DNA of 64,000 bases, taken from positions 1 through 64,000 of the forward strand of contig NZ_LT629759.1 of the NCBI RefSeq assembly GCF_900105025.1. Direction: 5' to 3'. Each line of letters starts with the position of its first letter. Within the stretch, counting starts at the first letter, position 1. Position numbers and translations under genes: made by a program. The notes under the pieces are model-generated. The model was not told the DNA's origin and did not search any database. It saw only the letters and a list, made by a program, of their open reading frames with translations. Positions 9,263 through 16,779 of the stretch are shown in pieces. Source of the DNA: Parafannyhessea umbonata (GTDB lineage: Bacteria; Actinomycetota; Coriobacteriia; Coriobacteriales; Atopobiaceae).

Positions 9263-9624
9263 ATGCCAAGCCCCCAGGCCAAGTACTTCGAGCGCATCGA
9301 CGAGTCGCGGCGAAAGAAGGGAAAGACCGGCCCCGAGTGGCATCTCGAGCAGACCGACCAGACGCCCGTGATTATGACCAAGTACAGCGAGCGCATAAAG
9401 CCGAGCTCGCTGTCGCGATGGTGGTCGCTCGAGCGTGGCAACTACGGCCTTGACGACTTCTCCCTCCACGAGCTCAGACACACCTACCTGACGCTCCTCG
9501 CCGAAAGGGGCGTGTATCCCAAGGTCAGGGCCACTACAGCTCGCAGATCACGATGGACGTGTACACCTACGTCAACATGGGCGCAAAGCGCGAGACTGTC
9601 GCGGCCGTGTCCAGGCTCTTATGA
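9263..9624 (+). pseudogene. tyrosine recombinase (phage integrase) remnant
   Basis: Only the C-terminal catalytic part remains. The box II motif LHELRHTYLTLLAERGV is followed, in another frame, by GHYSSQITMDVYTYVNM, which carries the region around the nucleophile Tyr, and by AAVSRLL before a TGA at 9622. The frame changes after GVYPKV, where a short piece including the usual box before GHYSS also seems missing. The N-terminal DNA-binding domains are absent. Both arms show the same state, so this decay is genuine. It marks the edge of a former integrative element. Confidence 0.75.
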
Positions 9625-10035
9625 TTGCGTCGCCAGTTAGCGTGCCGGACGGGCGGTCCCGAGCGATGGGGCCGCCCGTCCGCAGTCACCACTGAGTGAC
9701 GCCGCAGGTTTCCGCCCTGCGTGGCAGGGATTGGCGGGAGGATTATTAGTGGCAAATGAGTGGCAGCTCACCAGATTGGTCTGACAGACGCGCTGGTAGA
9801 TTGAGTGTTTGCAACCGAAGCAAATACTGAGTGCGAATAGAATTCGGGACGAAACGGTATTTCACACTCCACCCCGAAACACAATAAAACCGCAGGTCAG
9901 AAGTGGTGTGTCCGAGAAATTGGCGCACCACTTCGCTTCAAATGAAAGCGCTCCTTTCGGGGTGATTCGTACCGGAATTCGTACCACCCCAGCGCCACCA
10001 TTTACGGTGCCGGGCATCGAGAGAAGATCAGAAAG
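9625..10035. other. non-coding stretch downstream of the integrase remnant
   Basis: No convincing gene. It contains a strong hairpin at 9648-9680 (gacgggcgg.ccc / ggg.ccgcccgtc, no T tract). It also has two 9-bp direct repeats attcgtacc at 9965-9973 and 9977-9985 just upstream of the small gene at 10036. Such a region beside an integrase could include an old attachment site, but I see no paired att core. Confidence 0.55.
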
Positions 10036-10334
10036 ATGATGAACGAAGCCAAGATGACCGAACTCACCCAGGCCGAGGACATGGCCTACTTCCGAGCGGA
10101 CCTCTGCCTGTACTCGCCGGAGAGCTACTGCCTGGACGAGAAGAAGGGGATCTGCAACGACATGATGGCAACGAGCAAGGCGGTGCTCGACACCATGTGC
10201 AACGACTTCGAGCAACATTCCCCCGTTGCTCGCGCCAAGCTCCTGGACATGCTCTGTGCCTCCGGCGTAGAAAGCCCCCCAGTGGCGGTGGGATGTCCTC
10301 GTGGGCGAAGGAGGCTCGCTCTACCACGAGCTAG
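10036..10334 (+). CDS. small hypothetical protein, about 98-99 residues, one-base run error
   Basis: Starts MMNEAKMTELTQAEDMAYF behind agaaagatg. The protein is acidic in its first half, with four cysteines (CLYS, YCLD, ICND, MCNDF). The conceptual frame breaks at the run 10268-10278. The two arms differ there (aaagcccccc against aagccccc), and either one-base correction yields the same ending, GGGMSSWAKEARSTTS, at a TAG at 10332-10334. I do not recognise the family. It sits between an integrase remnant and a convergent hydrolase, so it may belong to the former mobile element. Confidence 0.55.
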
Positions 10335-10373
10335 AACCGCTCGGCTAGCCAGAATCCACATTGCAAGGAAGAA

Positions 10374-10400
10374 GGCCGTCTATCGCGTTGATAGGCGGCC
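10374..10400. terminator. bidirectional terminator hairpin
   Basis: 11-bp stem ggccgtctatc / gataggcggcc with loop gcgtt, between the convergent small gene and the metallo-hydrolase gene. Confidence 0.65.
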
Positions 10401-10411
10401 TCCTGCCATCT

Positions 10412-11041
10412 TCAGCGCATCGAAGCGGCGAGCATCGCCACAGTCATCGGCCGCGAGTGCCCCGACAGCAGCATGGTGTCAGGAAGCAACGCGAGAATGC
10501 TTTTGCGTATGCTCTCGCGCAGCCTGGGTCCATCCCCTGTCGGGAACGCGGTCAGGCCCGGGCCGCCCTCGTAGACGGCGTCTCCGACGAGCGCGAAGCC
10601 TCCCTGCTCGCACCAGAACGCGCACGAGTCGTCGGTGTGGCCGGGGACGTGCAGCACCTCGAGCGCGCCTGCGATGCCGCCGACGGGGATGCGGTCGCCG
10701 TCCGAGAGCTTCGACGCTCCGGCCAGTGTGATCGGTGTCCCATGATCTGCCGAGAGGTTCAGCCGCGGGTCGAGCAGGTACCGGTCCGCCAGCTCGTGCG
10801 CCCTCACCGGCGCGCTCCAAGCGTCGCGAAGCTCGCCGGCGGCGCCCATGTGGTCGAAGTGCCCGTGCGTGAGCAGGATCGCGTCGATCTTCCAGTCGCG
10901 TTCGCGCGCGGCAGACAGGAAGAGACCTGGCTGGGCGCCCGGGTCGACGAGCACGCCGCGACCCGTCTCGCCGTCGATCACGAAGTAGCCGAAGGTGGCG
11001 AAGACGCCCCTCGCCAGCAGCGGGTAGACCTCGACCGCCAT
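10412..11041 (-). CDS. metallo-beta-lactamase-fold hydrolase (glyoxalase II-like)
   Basis: 209 residues. The metal-binding signature THGHFDHMG at about residues 57-65 is followed by VPGHTDDS (third metal His) and LVGDAVY (bridging Asp). The C-terminal LLSGHSRPM supplies the last His. The arrangement is typical of small glyoxalase II/YcbL-type thioester hydrolases. Its ATG overlaps the TGA of the FrnE-like gene (TGATG), so the two are translationally coupled. A role in detoxifying thiol adducts together with a thioredoxin-fold partner is plausible but not shown. The right arm is the intact copy. Confidence 0.85.
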   Translation of the reverse strand: MAVEVYPLLARGVFATFGYFVIDGETGRGVLVDPGAQPGLFLSAARERDWKIDAILLTHGHFDHMGAAGELRDAWSAPVRAHELADRYLLDPRLNLSADHGTPITLAGASKLSDGDRIPVGGIAGALEVLHVPGHTDDSCAFWCEQGGFALVGDAVYEGGPGLTAFPTGDGPRLRESIRKSILALLPDTMLLSGHSRPMTVAMLAASMR

Positions 11042-11727
11042 CAGAACGAGCATCCTTCCGGGCCGCATGCCATGCCCTGCGCGGCGCCTTCCGCCAGCGA
11101 CTCGCCGTGCGCCCTCTCGAGCACGCGTGCCATCTCCTCGGTCGGATAGCAGCCCGATATCGCGTACTTGCCGTCCACAACGAAGAACGGCACGGCGTGC
11201 ACGCCCATCGCGTAGGCGTCGCGCTCGTCGGCGCGAACCTCGTCCTCGTACTCGTCCGATGCCAGCACACGCTCCACGTCGGCCTCGGGAAGCCCCGCCT
11301 CGGCAGCCAGCTTGCGCAGCACCCCGTGGTCAGCCATGACCTCGTTCTTAACAAAGTACGCCTCGTAGCACAGCCCCTCGAAGCGCGTGTTGCCCAGGCT
11401 GTGCGCCAGCTTGGTCAGGCGGTGCGCGTCGAGCATGTTGGTGTTCAATGTGGTGGCGTAGTTGAACTCGATGCCCTCGCCGCGGCCCATCCGGCTGATG
11501 CCCTCGATGCGCTCCGCAGCCTCCTCCTTGGAAAGGCCGTACTTGGCGGCGAAGCGGTCGAGCGTGGGGCAGACCACCTCGTAGGGAGCATCCGGGTTCA
11601 GCTCGAACGCCCGCATCTCCACCTCCACGTCGCCCTCGAGCCCGAGGGAGGCGATGGCCTTCCCGAGCCGCGTCTCTCCGATGTAGCAGTACGGGCACGC
11701 GTAATCCGACCAGTAGGTGACCTTCAT
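11041..11727 (-). CDS. DsbA-family thioredoxin-fold oxidoreductase, FrnE-like
   Basis: 228 residues starting at MKVTYWSDYACPYCY behind gaggaggaaaac. This start is preferred to an upstream ATG at 11760 that lacks a ribosome site. The CPYC active-site pair is at residues 11 and 14, with the FrnE/2-hydroxychromene isomerase-type helical insertion (FELNPDAP, then the MGRGEGIEFNY region) and the cis-Pro loop AVPFFVVDGKYAISG. There is no signal peptide, so it acts in the cytoplasm as a thiol-disulfide oxidoreductase or isomerase. It is divergent from an HxlR regulator, whose family often senses thiol stress. The C-terminus carries two more Cys (ACGPEGCSF). Confidence 0.88.
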   Translation of the reverse strand: MKVTYWSDYACPYCYIGETRLGKAIASLGLEGDVEVEMRAFELNPDAPYEVVCPTLDRFAAKYGLSKEEAAERIEGISRMGRGEGIEFNYATTLNTNMLDAHRLTKLAHSLGNTRFEGLCYEAYFVKNEVMADHGVLRKLAAEAGLPEADVERVLASDEYEDEVRADERDAYAMGVHAVPFFVVDGKYAISGCYPTEEMARVLERAHGESLAEGAAQGMACGPEGCSF

Positions 11728-11801
11728 GTTTTCCTCCTCGCTTGCGGTTGGCTGCGCCATTTTGCTTTCGGGTATACTGTCTGCTTATCGGTTCGAATTG
11801 A

Positions 11802-11829
11802 GAAGTACTTACATTATTTGGAGTACTTC
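11802..11829. promoter_or_regulatory. HxlR operator dyad
   Basis: gaagtact (11802-11809) and agtacttc (11822-11829) form an inverted repeat with a 12-base spacer. It lies in the 124-bp gap between the divergent FrnE-like and HxlR genes, a position suited to dual control. Confidence 0.7.
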
Positions 11830-11851
11830 AACCTATATCAAGGAGCGCGCC

Positions 11852-12241
11852 ATGGGTGAACGTCGAAGTGTCAGCTGGTGCCCAGCCATCTCGTCTCTTC
11901 AGCGCGTGGTCGGCGGGAAGTGGAAGATAGAAATCCTGTTCTACGTTGCTCTTGAGGACGTGCGGCACTTCGGCGAGCTGCGCAGGTGTCTGCGGGGCGT
12001 GTCGGAGTCAACGCTGTCGCGCCAGCTCAAGGAGCTCGTGGCAGACGACTTCCTGGAGCGCGTGGACTACCAGGAGGTGCCCCCGCGCGTCGAGTACCGG
12101 CTGACGCGCCGGGGTGAGAGCTTCAGGCCGCTCCTGCAGGCCATGTGGGACTGGAGTGAGGCCGAGTTCGAGTTCAGCCAGGCGGAGGCGGAGCAGATGC
12201 GTGAGGCTCGCGAGCGGCTCGGCGTGGCCCAGGTCCGCTGA
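11852..12241 (+). CDS. HxlR-family transcriptional regulator
   Basis: 129 residues with ATG 6 bases after aaggag. The HxlR-type winged helix carries the family hallmarks: a Cys near the N-terminus (SWCPA), GGKWKIEILF, HFGELRRCLRGVSESTLSRQLKEL (helix-turn-helix about residues 40-60, quoted only in outline) and VEYRLTRRGES in the wing. N-terminal Cys residues in this family (YodB, HypR) sense quinones, aldehydes or disulfide stress. It likely controls the divergent FrnE/hydrolase pair through the dyad at 11802-11829. The palindrome ends inside this gene at 12078; beyond that the sequence is single-copy. Confidence 0.88.
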   Translation: MGERRSVSWCPAISSLQRVVGGKWKIEILFYVALEDVRHFGELRRCLRGVSESTLSRQLKELVADDFLERVDYQEVPPRVEYRLTRRGESFRPLLQAMWDWSEAEFEFSQAEAEQMREARERLGVAQVR

Positions 12242-12726
12242 ACTTCACCCCTTCAGCCCTCGCCAAGGCAAGGAGTTTGCACTAATCATCACATTGCCGT
12301 GATGCAATCAGGTCTGTTTGCGTGTCGTCATGCCAAGAGGCGATTTCTGTACTCAGCTCGTAAAAGTGAGTAATACCCCCAATAACTATCTGCGGTTTTA
12401 ATTACTTCCCGAGGGCCTCGTGACTACGTCCTATGGGGTGAGTACAAATAGTGTACTCAGCGGCGAGTACAGGTGAGTACACCCTTGGAGCCGCTTCGCA
12501 AAAATACTCCCAATAACGAAACGCCACGTGCGTGCTCGTGACGACACGGAAAGGCATGAGACAACAAACTTTTAGAGAATGGAAACTTGCCTTGTGACAG
12601 TTGAGTGGGAGTAGCCTATTTACAGGTGAAATGTTTTCTATTCTTTGGAAATGCACCCTGATTGCACGCCATCCAACGACGTCACGGGCTCGGCCCGCCC
12701 GAAAGGGGCGGGGTGCGAAGAATGTG
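12242..12726. other. non-coding region with gagtac repeats
   Basis: No credible gene. Between 12349 and 12525 there is a cluster of gagtaca/tgtactc elements: a dyad gagtac-n7-gtactc at 12440-12458, then direct copies near 12464 and 12474. There are also two near-copies of a longer unit ending aatac(c/t)cccaataac, near 12373 and 12508. These look like regulatory or degenerate mobile repeats. Confidence 0.5.
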
Positions 12727-12754
12727 TTGACATATCGCGGTATTACGATATGAT
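12727..12754 (+). promoter_or_regulatory. promoter and ArsR operator, probably leaderless transcript
   Basis: -35 ttgaca (12727-12732), 16-bp spacer, -10 tatgat (12749-12754). The perfect dyad catatcg-n8-cgatatg covers the spacer and the -10 element. The ATG at 12761 lies where transcription should start, implying a leaderless mRNA under autorepression. Confidence 0.75.
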
Positions 12755-12760
12755 GTGCCC

Positions 12761-13075
12761 ATGGACATGACAGAGACATTCAAGGCGCTATCGAACCCCA
12801 CGCGGCTCCAGATTCTCATGTGGCTGAAGGACCCCGAGGCCAACTTCCCCGAGCAGGGAGGGCACCTCGGCGTGCCCGACGACCTGAGGGGAGGGGTGTG
12901 CGTGGGCTCCATCCGCGACAAGGCGGGCGTCTCCCAGTCGACCGCCTCGCAGTACCTCGACGTGCTGCAGCGCTGCGGGCTGCTTCTCTCCGAGCGCCAC
13001 GGCAAGTGGACCTACTTCCGCCGCAACGAGGAAGCCATAGCCGAGCTGGCCCGGTTCGTGGGAGACGAGCTCTGA
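12761..13075 (+). CDS. ArsR-family transcriptional repressor
   Basis: 104 residues starting MDMTETFKALSNPTRLQIL (a GTG six bases upstream is the alternative). The ArsR winged helix is seen in SNPTRLQILMWL, SIRDKAGVSQSTASQYLDVL (recognition helix) and RHGKWTYFRRNE (wing). The classic alpha-3 CVC metal pair is absent, but a lone Cys in GGVCVGS could bind a ligand. Its operator is a cgatat dyad at its own promoter, and a similar catatcacgatatc element precedes the radical SAM gene 90 bases downstream. These two genes probably form its regulon. Confidence 0.85.
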   Translation: MDMTETFKALSNPTRLQILMWLKDPEANFPEQGGHLGVPDDLRGGVCVGSIRDKAGVSQSTASQYLDVLQRCGLLLSERHGKWTYFRRNEEAIAELARFVGDEL

Positions 13076-13129
13076 TACCGCACCCGGACGAACCGGAGAA
13101 GCAGCGCTCTAGCATGTCATAACGCATCG

Positions 13130-13144
13130 ACATATCACGATATC
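13130..13144 (+). promoter_or_regulatory. second ArsR-type operator upstream of the radical SAM gene
   Basis: atatc-ac-gatat dyad in the 91-bp gap after arsR, resembling the half-sites (atatcg/cgatat) at the arsR promoter. Confidence 0.6.
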
Positions 13145-13166
13145 TAGTATTGAGGAGGACGAAACA

Positions 13167-14051
13167 ATGCACTACACGGGACCGGTAATCAGGCCTCCCT
13201 ACGAGGCGGGGAGCGTAATGCTTGAGGTGACGGTGGGCTGCACGCACGACTCGTGCACCTTCTGCACCTACTATAAGGGCCACCCCTTCCATCCCGCGCC
13301 GCTCGAGCAGGTGCGCGCCGACCTCGCCGAGATCGCGCGCTTCCGCCCCGGCACCGATCACATATGGGCGGCGGGAGGCGACCCGTTCTCCATGAGCACG
13401 CGCAGGCTGCTCGAGTTGGCCGCGCTCGTCCACGAGTACCTGCCGGGCGCAACCATCTCCACCTATGCGCGCGTCGACAGCATGCGCAACAAGTCGGTCG
13501 ACGACCTGCGGGCGCTGTGTGACGCGGGCTACACAGACATCATGATTGGCATCGAGTCGGGCGACGACGAGGTGCTCGCGCACGTGAACAAGGGGTACAC
13601 TGCCGCCGACGTTGTGGAGCAGTGCGGGAAGCTCGACGAGGCAGGGCTGCCCTACAACTGCATCTACCTGGGAGGGATCGCCGGCGCGGGGCGCGCCGAG
13701 GAGACCGCCGCGCGCTCGGCGGAGGTGTTCAACCAAATCCGCCCGCGGTTCATGTACCTCACGACCGTCACCATCTTCCCCAACTCCGAGCTCGGCGCCG
13801 AGGTGGCCCGGGGCGACTTCGCTCCCATGAGCGAGCTCGAGCGGTTCCGCGAGTTCCGCGCACTTGTGGCAGCGCTTGAGAACCCCATCGTCGTCGACAC
13901 GCGCCTGGTCACCAACTCCATCGGCTTCGTCGCAGAGCTGCCGGCTGACCGCGAGGAGTGCCTGGCCGCGCTCGACGAGGCCATCGCCGGCTTCTCGGAG
14001 GACGACGAGCGGAGGCTCTCGCGCAGGAGGGCGATGATGCGCACGATCTGA
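13167..14051 (+). CDS. radical SAM protein with CX4CX2C cluster motif
   Basis: 294 residues starting behind tgaggaggac. The 4Fe-4S motif is GCTHDSCTFCTYYKG (Cys 25, 30, 33), a CX4CX2C spacing rather than the usual CX3CX2C. I recall this spacing in a group of anaerobe radical SAM proteins annotated only as radical SAM or B12-independent. AAGGDPF corresponds to the SAM-amino GGD/GGE motif, and IGIESGDDEVL is the strand-5 region. No B12 domain and no extra C-terminal cluster are visible. It follows the ArsR gene and has a matching operator, so it is likely induced by the same signal. The reaction is unknown. Confidence 0.8.
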   Translation: MHYTGPVIRPPYEAGSVMLEVTVGCTHDSCTFCTYYKGHPFHPAPLEQVRADLAEIARFRPGTDHIWAAGGDPFSMSTRRLLELAALVHEYLPGATISTYARVDSMRNKSVDDLRALCDAGYTDIMIGIESGDDEVLAHVNKGYTAADVVEQCGKLDEAGLPYNCIYLGGIAGAGRAEETAARSAEVFNQIRPRFMYLTTVTIFPNSELGAEVARGDFAPMSELERFREFRALVAALENPIVVDTRLVTNSIGFVAELPADREECLAALDEAIAGFSEDDERRLSRRRAMMRTI

Positions 14052-14076
14052 CGCGCCGCAACGGGTCGAGCTCGTC

Positions 14077-15093
14077 TTACGCCGCCGTGACGTACCCCGG
14101 CGTGCTCGCCGTGTCGATGCGGAAGTACGTGTACGCCGTCCTATTGCTTGCCCATACCGTGCCGTTTCCGCCCACGAGCGACGTGGAGCACGAGTAGAAG
14201 CACTGGGATCCCGTGAGGCCACTCGAGGGAAGCGCCCAGCTCGCATCGACCAGGATGATCGTGAGCCTGCTGTATCTCGAGAACGTGTAGAACAGGTCCG
14301 TTAGTGCCGACGGGTCGAAGCCCCGGAAGTCGATCGTCGTGATTGCGCAGGAGCTGAACATGTAGCGCATCGAGCGCACGCCGGATAGGTTGCCCAGGCC
14401 GCCCACGCTCGCGAGGTTCGAGCACGAATAGAACAGGTAGTTGAAGTTCAGGTACGAGAACGTGGCCATGTCCGCTGCGAAGCTCGCGCTCGTGAGGTGC
14501 TGGCGGTGCGTCGGACCGATGACGCCGTCCCAGGGCGTGAGGCCCAGTCCCACGTACTTGCCGATGGCGCAGATACACCCGGAGGCGACGAGCTCACGTG
14601 TTGCGTCTGGCGTCGCTGTGGCCGTGAGCACGCCCTCGCCGTCCGCGTAGTAGTGGGCGTAGAACCAGGTTCGGTTGTCGTTGTTCGGGTCCGTGAGCAC
14701 GCCGCCCGCGCCGAGCTTGCACACGCTTGCGCCGCTTGTCGTGGAGGGCACGAAGCCGTCGGTGCCGCCAACTGGGCGGTTGCAGCTGTTGAACATGAGC
14801 GAGCCCGAGAGTCCCGAGTTGCTGAAGCTCGTGGCGTAGATCGTCTCCAGGCTCCCGCAGCTCGTGAACATCTGGTTGGCGCTCGTCATGCCGGACAGGT
14901 TCTCGAAGCCACGTATCTCGGTGCAGTTCGAGAACGCGTTGAACCAGTAGTTGCAGTTGGCGATGCCGAGACCCGCGATGGTCGAGTGGGAATAAAACTC
15001 ATTTGGCATTGGCTGGCAGTTGCTGGCATCGAATGCCGTTCCGTATGCTTTCGCAGCATCAGTAGTACTTGAGTTTGGGATAATGTGTTGCAA
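14077..15093 (-). pseudogene. BspA-like (DUF285) surface protein, C-terminal remnant
   Basis: An open frame of about 338 codons with no ATG near its start; the first candidate is a TTG inside the AbiE promoter region. It shows two modules of a DUF285/BspA-like leucine-rich pattern (LSGM.SANQMF.SC, then LSGVRSMRYMFSSC), each ending in a block like VGG.G...S.RT.Y.YFRID. The end (STPGYVTA) is the usual C-terminal repeat of these adhesin-like proteins. No signal peptide or anchor is present. It probably lost its N-terminus when the AbiE module arrived. It converges on the radical SAM gene with 25 bases between stops. Confidence 0.6.
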
Positions 15094-15118
15094 TTGTAGG
15101 GAAATAGCCTACAATTGC
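15088..15118 (+). promoter_or_regulatory. abiE promoter with perfect 11-bp inverted repeat
   Basis: gcaattgtagg (15090-15100) and cctacaattgc (15108-15118) with a 7-base spacer. They overlap a -35 ttgcaa (15088-15093) and -10 tacaat (15110-15115). The AbiEi start is 6 bases after the -10, suggesting a leaderless, autorepressed transcript. AbiEi proteins are known to bind inverted repeats at their own promoters. Confidence 0.8.
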
Positions 15119-15121
15119 TAC

Positions 15122-15778
15122 ATGAAGCATTCGAACCACATAGATAAGATCGCAGCGCTCTCCGAGTCTGAGGGCGTTTTCACCACTGCACAGGCGGCCC
15201 GCATGGGCATCCCGCGCGACGCCCTACACGACGCGGTCGAGTCCGGTCGCCTCGTGCGCATCGTGCGAGGTGCCTACCGCATGGTGGGGTCCGGCTCTTC
15301 CTTCACGGACGAGCTGGCGGCGATATGGAAGCTCACCGCCCCGGCGACGTTCTCCCACGAGAGGATGCGGGTTTCCGATTGGGACGGCATCGCCGTCGGA
15401 GGGTCCACCGCCTCCGCCCTCCTCGGGATCGGAGACCTGCAGCTCTCGCCCTACCGGCTCTATGCCCCAAGGAGAATCAACACGAGGAACCCGTCAGCGA
15501 GCTTCGTCAGGCGCTCGGTGGGTCGCGACGAAGTTACGTTCGAGTCGGGGCTCCCCGTGACACGCTCCGAGCGCACCGTCTTCGACCTCGTCGCGGACGA
15601 CGAGGACTTCTCGCTTGTGGCGGATGTCCTGGCGGACGCCTCGAGGAAGTACCAGGATTTCGACTACGGGAAGCTTCGGGGACTACTCGAGGGCCGTTAC
15701 GGCGAGAAGCGGGGATGTGAGATTTTCCGGAGCCTGATGGATGATGCCGGGCTTCTCGGGAGGGGGACGCGGGAATGA
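15122..15778 (+). CDS. abiEi: AbiEi-type antitoxin / transcriptional repressor
   Basis: 218 residues. The N-terminal winged helix (GVFTTAQAARMGIPRDALHDAVESGRLVRIVRGAYRM region, residues 18-54) matches the AbiEi_4 DNA-binding domain. The C-terminal AbiEi fold follows (LPVTRSERTVFDLVAD). In type IV toxin-antitoxin systems this protein represses the operon and counteracts the AbiEii nucleotidyltransferase. The stop overlaps the AbiEii start by ATGA, so translation is coupled. Start chosen at the first ATG after the promoter dyad. Confidence 0.85.
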   Translation: MKHSNHIDKIAALSESEGVFTTAQAARMGIPRDALHDAVESGRLVRIVRGAYRMVGSGSSFTDELAAIWKLTAPATFSHERMRVSDWDGIAVGGSTASALLGIGDLQLSPYRLYAPRRINTRNPSASFVRRSVGRDEVTFESGLPVTRSERTVFDLVADDEDFSLVADVLADASRKYQDFDYGKLRGLLEGRYGEKRGCEIFRSLMDDAGLLGRGTRE

Positions 15779-16662
15779 GGTACAAGAGCGCGGCCGCACT
15801 CGAGATGGCGGTCAAATCAGCGGCGTCGGCGTCGCCGATGGATACCGGGCGCGCCGTGTCGGCATTCTACTTCCACCGACTGCTGTGCCGCGTGTTCGCC
15901 GGCGGCAACGGCTCGTTCGTGCTCAAGGGTGGTCGGGCGATGCTCGCTCGAACCGTCGACGCCCGCGCGACGCGCGACATCGACCTGCTCTCCACGGAAG
16001 GGAGCCTGGAGGATGCGCTCGAGGAGCTCGTCCGGCTCGCCGGGACCGACCTGGGCGACTTCGTGACGTTCGAGTTCACGGGGTCGCGCCCGATAAAGGC
16101 CGAGGACGAGTACAGGAGCGGGCTGTCTGTCGGGTTCGTCCCCATGCTCGGCGCGAAGCGCATGCAGCCCGTCTCCGTCGACCTCGTCGTCGACGAGGTG
16201 CCGCTCGAGGGGGCCGAGCGCATCTCCCCAGCGGACAGGATAGAGGTGGACGGGCTTGAGACCTGCGACTACCTCGTCTATCCCGTCGAGGCCGCCCTCG
16301 CGGACAAGCTCTGCGGCATAGTCGAAGTTCATGGAAGAAGAGCGTCCTCCAGGGTAAAGGACCTCGTAGACATCGCCGTCTATGCCACTACGGCCACGGT
16401 GGACGGTTCGGGGTTCCAGTCCCGACTGCGCCGCGAAGCCTCCGCGCGGCGCATCTTTCTGGGCGACTCCTTCGGATTGCCGAAGGCCTGGGGCGCTCCC
16501 CAGGCGCGCCAGTACGCGAAGCTCTGCCAGAGGACGGGCCTTCCGGAGGCGTTGAGGAATATGGAAGCCGCATCCGAGCTCGCCGGCAGGCTCCTCGACC
16601 CCGCGATCCGGGGAGAGGCGGGCGGCAGGCACTGGAATCCGGAAGCGCGCGAGTGGGAGTAG
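15775..16662 (+). CDS. abiEii: AbiEii-type nucleotidyltransferase toxin
   Basis: 295 residues of the DNA polymerase beta-type nucleotidyltransferase fold. The motif LKGGRAMLA (residues about 44-52) with ATRDIDLLS supplies the GG and DxD catalytic elements. VSVDLVVDE is the third acidic motif, and the region ADKLCGIVEVHG with SSRVKDLVDIAVYA matches AbiEii motif IV. The family transfers nucleotides, shown for related toxins to target tRNA acceptor stems, and arrests growth or aborts phage infection. It follows AbiEi with a 4-bp overlap. A terminator lies 90 bases downstream. Confidence 0.85.
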   Translation: MRYKSAAALEMAVKSAASASPMDTGRAVSAFYFHRLLCRVFAGGNGSFVLKGGRAMLARTVDARATRDIDLLSTEGSLEDALEELVRLAGTDLGDFVTFEFTGSRPIKAEDEYRSGLSVGFVPMLGAKRMQPVSVDLVVDEVPLEGAERISPADRIEVDGLETCDYLVYPVEAALADKLCGIVEVHGRRASSRVKDLVDIAVYATTATVDGSGFQSRLRREASARRIFLGDSFGLPKAWGAPQARQYAKLCQRTGLPEALRNMEAASELAGRLLDPAIRGEAGGRHWNPEAREWE

Positions 16663-16748
16663 GCGCCGTGCGCCCGGATGGCCGGCTTGACGGCGCGCTT
16701 GCGTTCGGTTAGAACGGTGTGCATGGAAAACCTACAAGTTTTGTAAGG

Positions 16749-16779
16749 GCGGGACCCACCGGGCCCGCTCTAGTTTTTT
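16749..16779 (+). terminator. rho-independent terminator of the abiE operon
   Basis: Stem gcggg(a)ccc / gggcccgc followed by ctctagtttttt. Confidence 0.8.

Larger units (their letters stand above)
1..12078. repeat. 12-kb near-perfect inverted repeat (palindrome) spanning the window start
   Basis: Positions 1-6028 are the reverse complement of about 6042-12078, with a 13-base centre at 6029-6041. Position 1 pairs with 12078. The arms are essentially identical except for one-base length differences in short homopolymers, for example ccc/cc near 489, gggg/ggg near 703, and ggggg/gggg at the decarboxylase start. Errors occur in both arms, so neither is a faithful template. A real inverted duplication would not be expected to collect only homopolymer indels. 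A fold-back (template-complement) read, an amplification chimera, or a contig end resting on one raw read explains it better. The left-arm annotations below are therefore probably not a second genomic copy. Confidence 0.95.

Noticed and set aside
1-12078. Hairpin telomere of a linear replicon
   Set aside because: The centre is internal with a complete 6-kb gene-bearing arm on each side. Homopolymer indels between arms point to read error, and no telomere resolvase is present.
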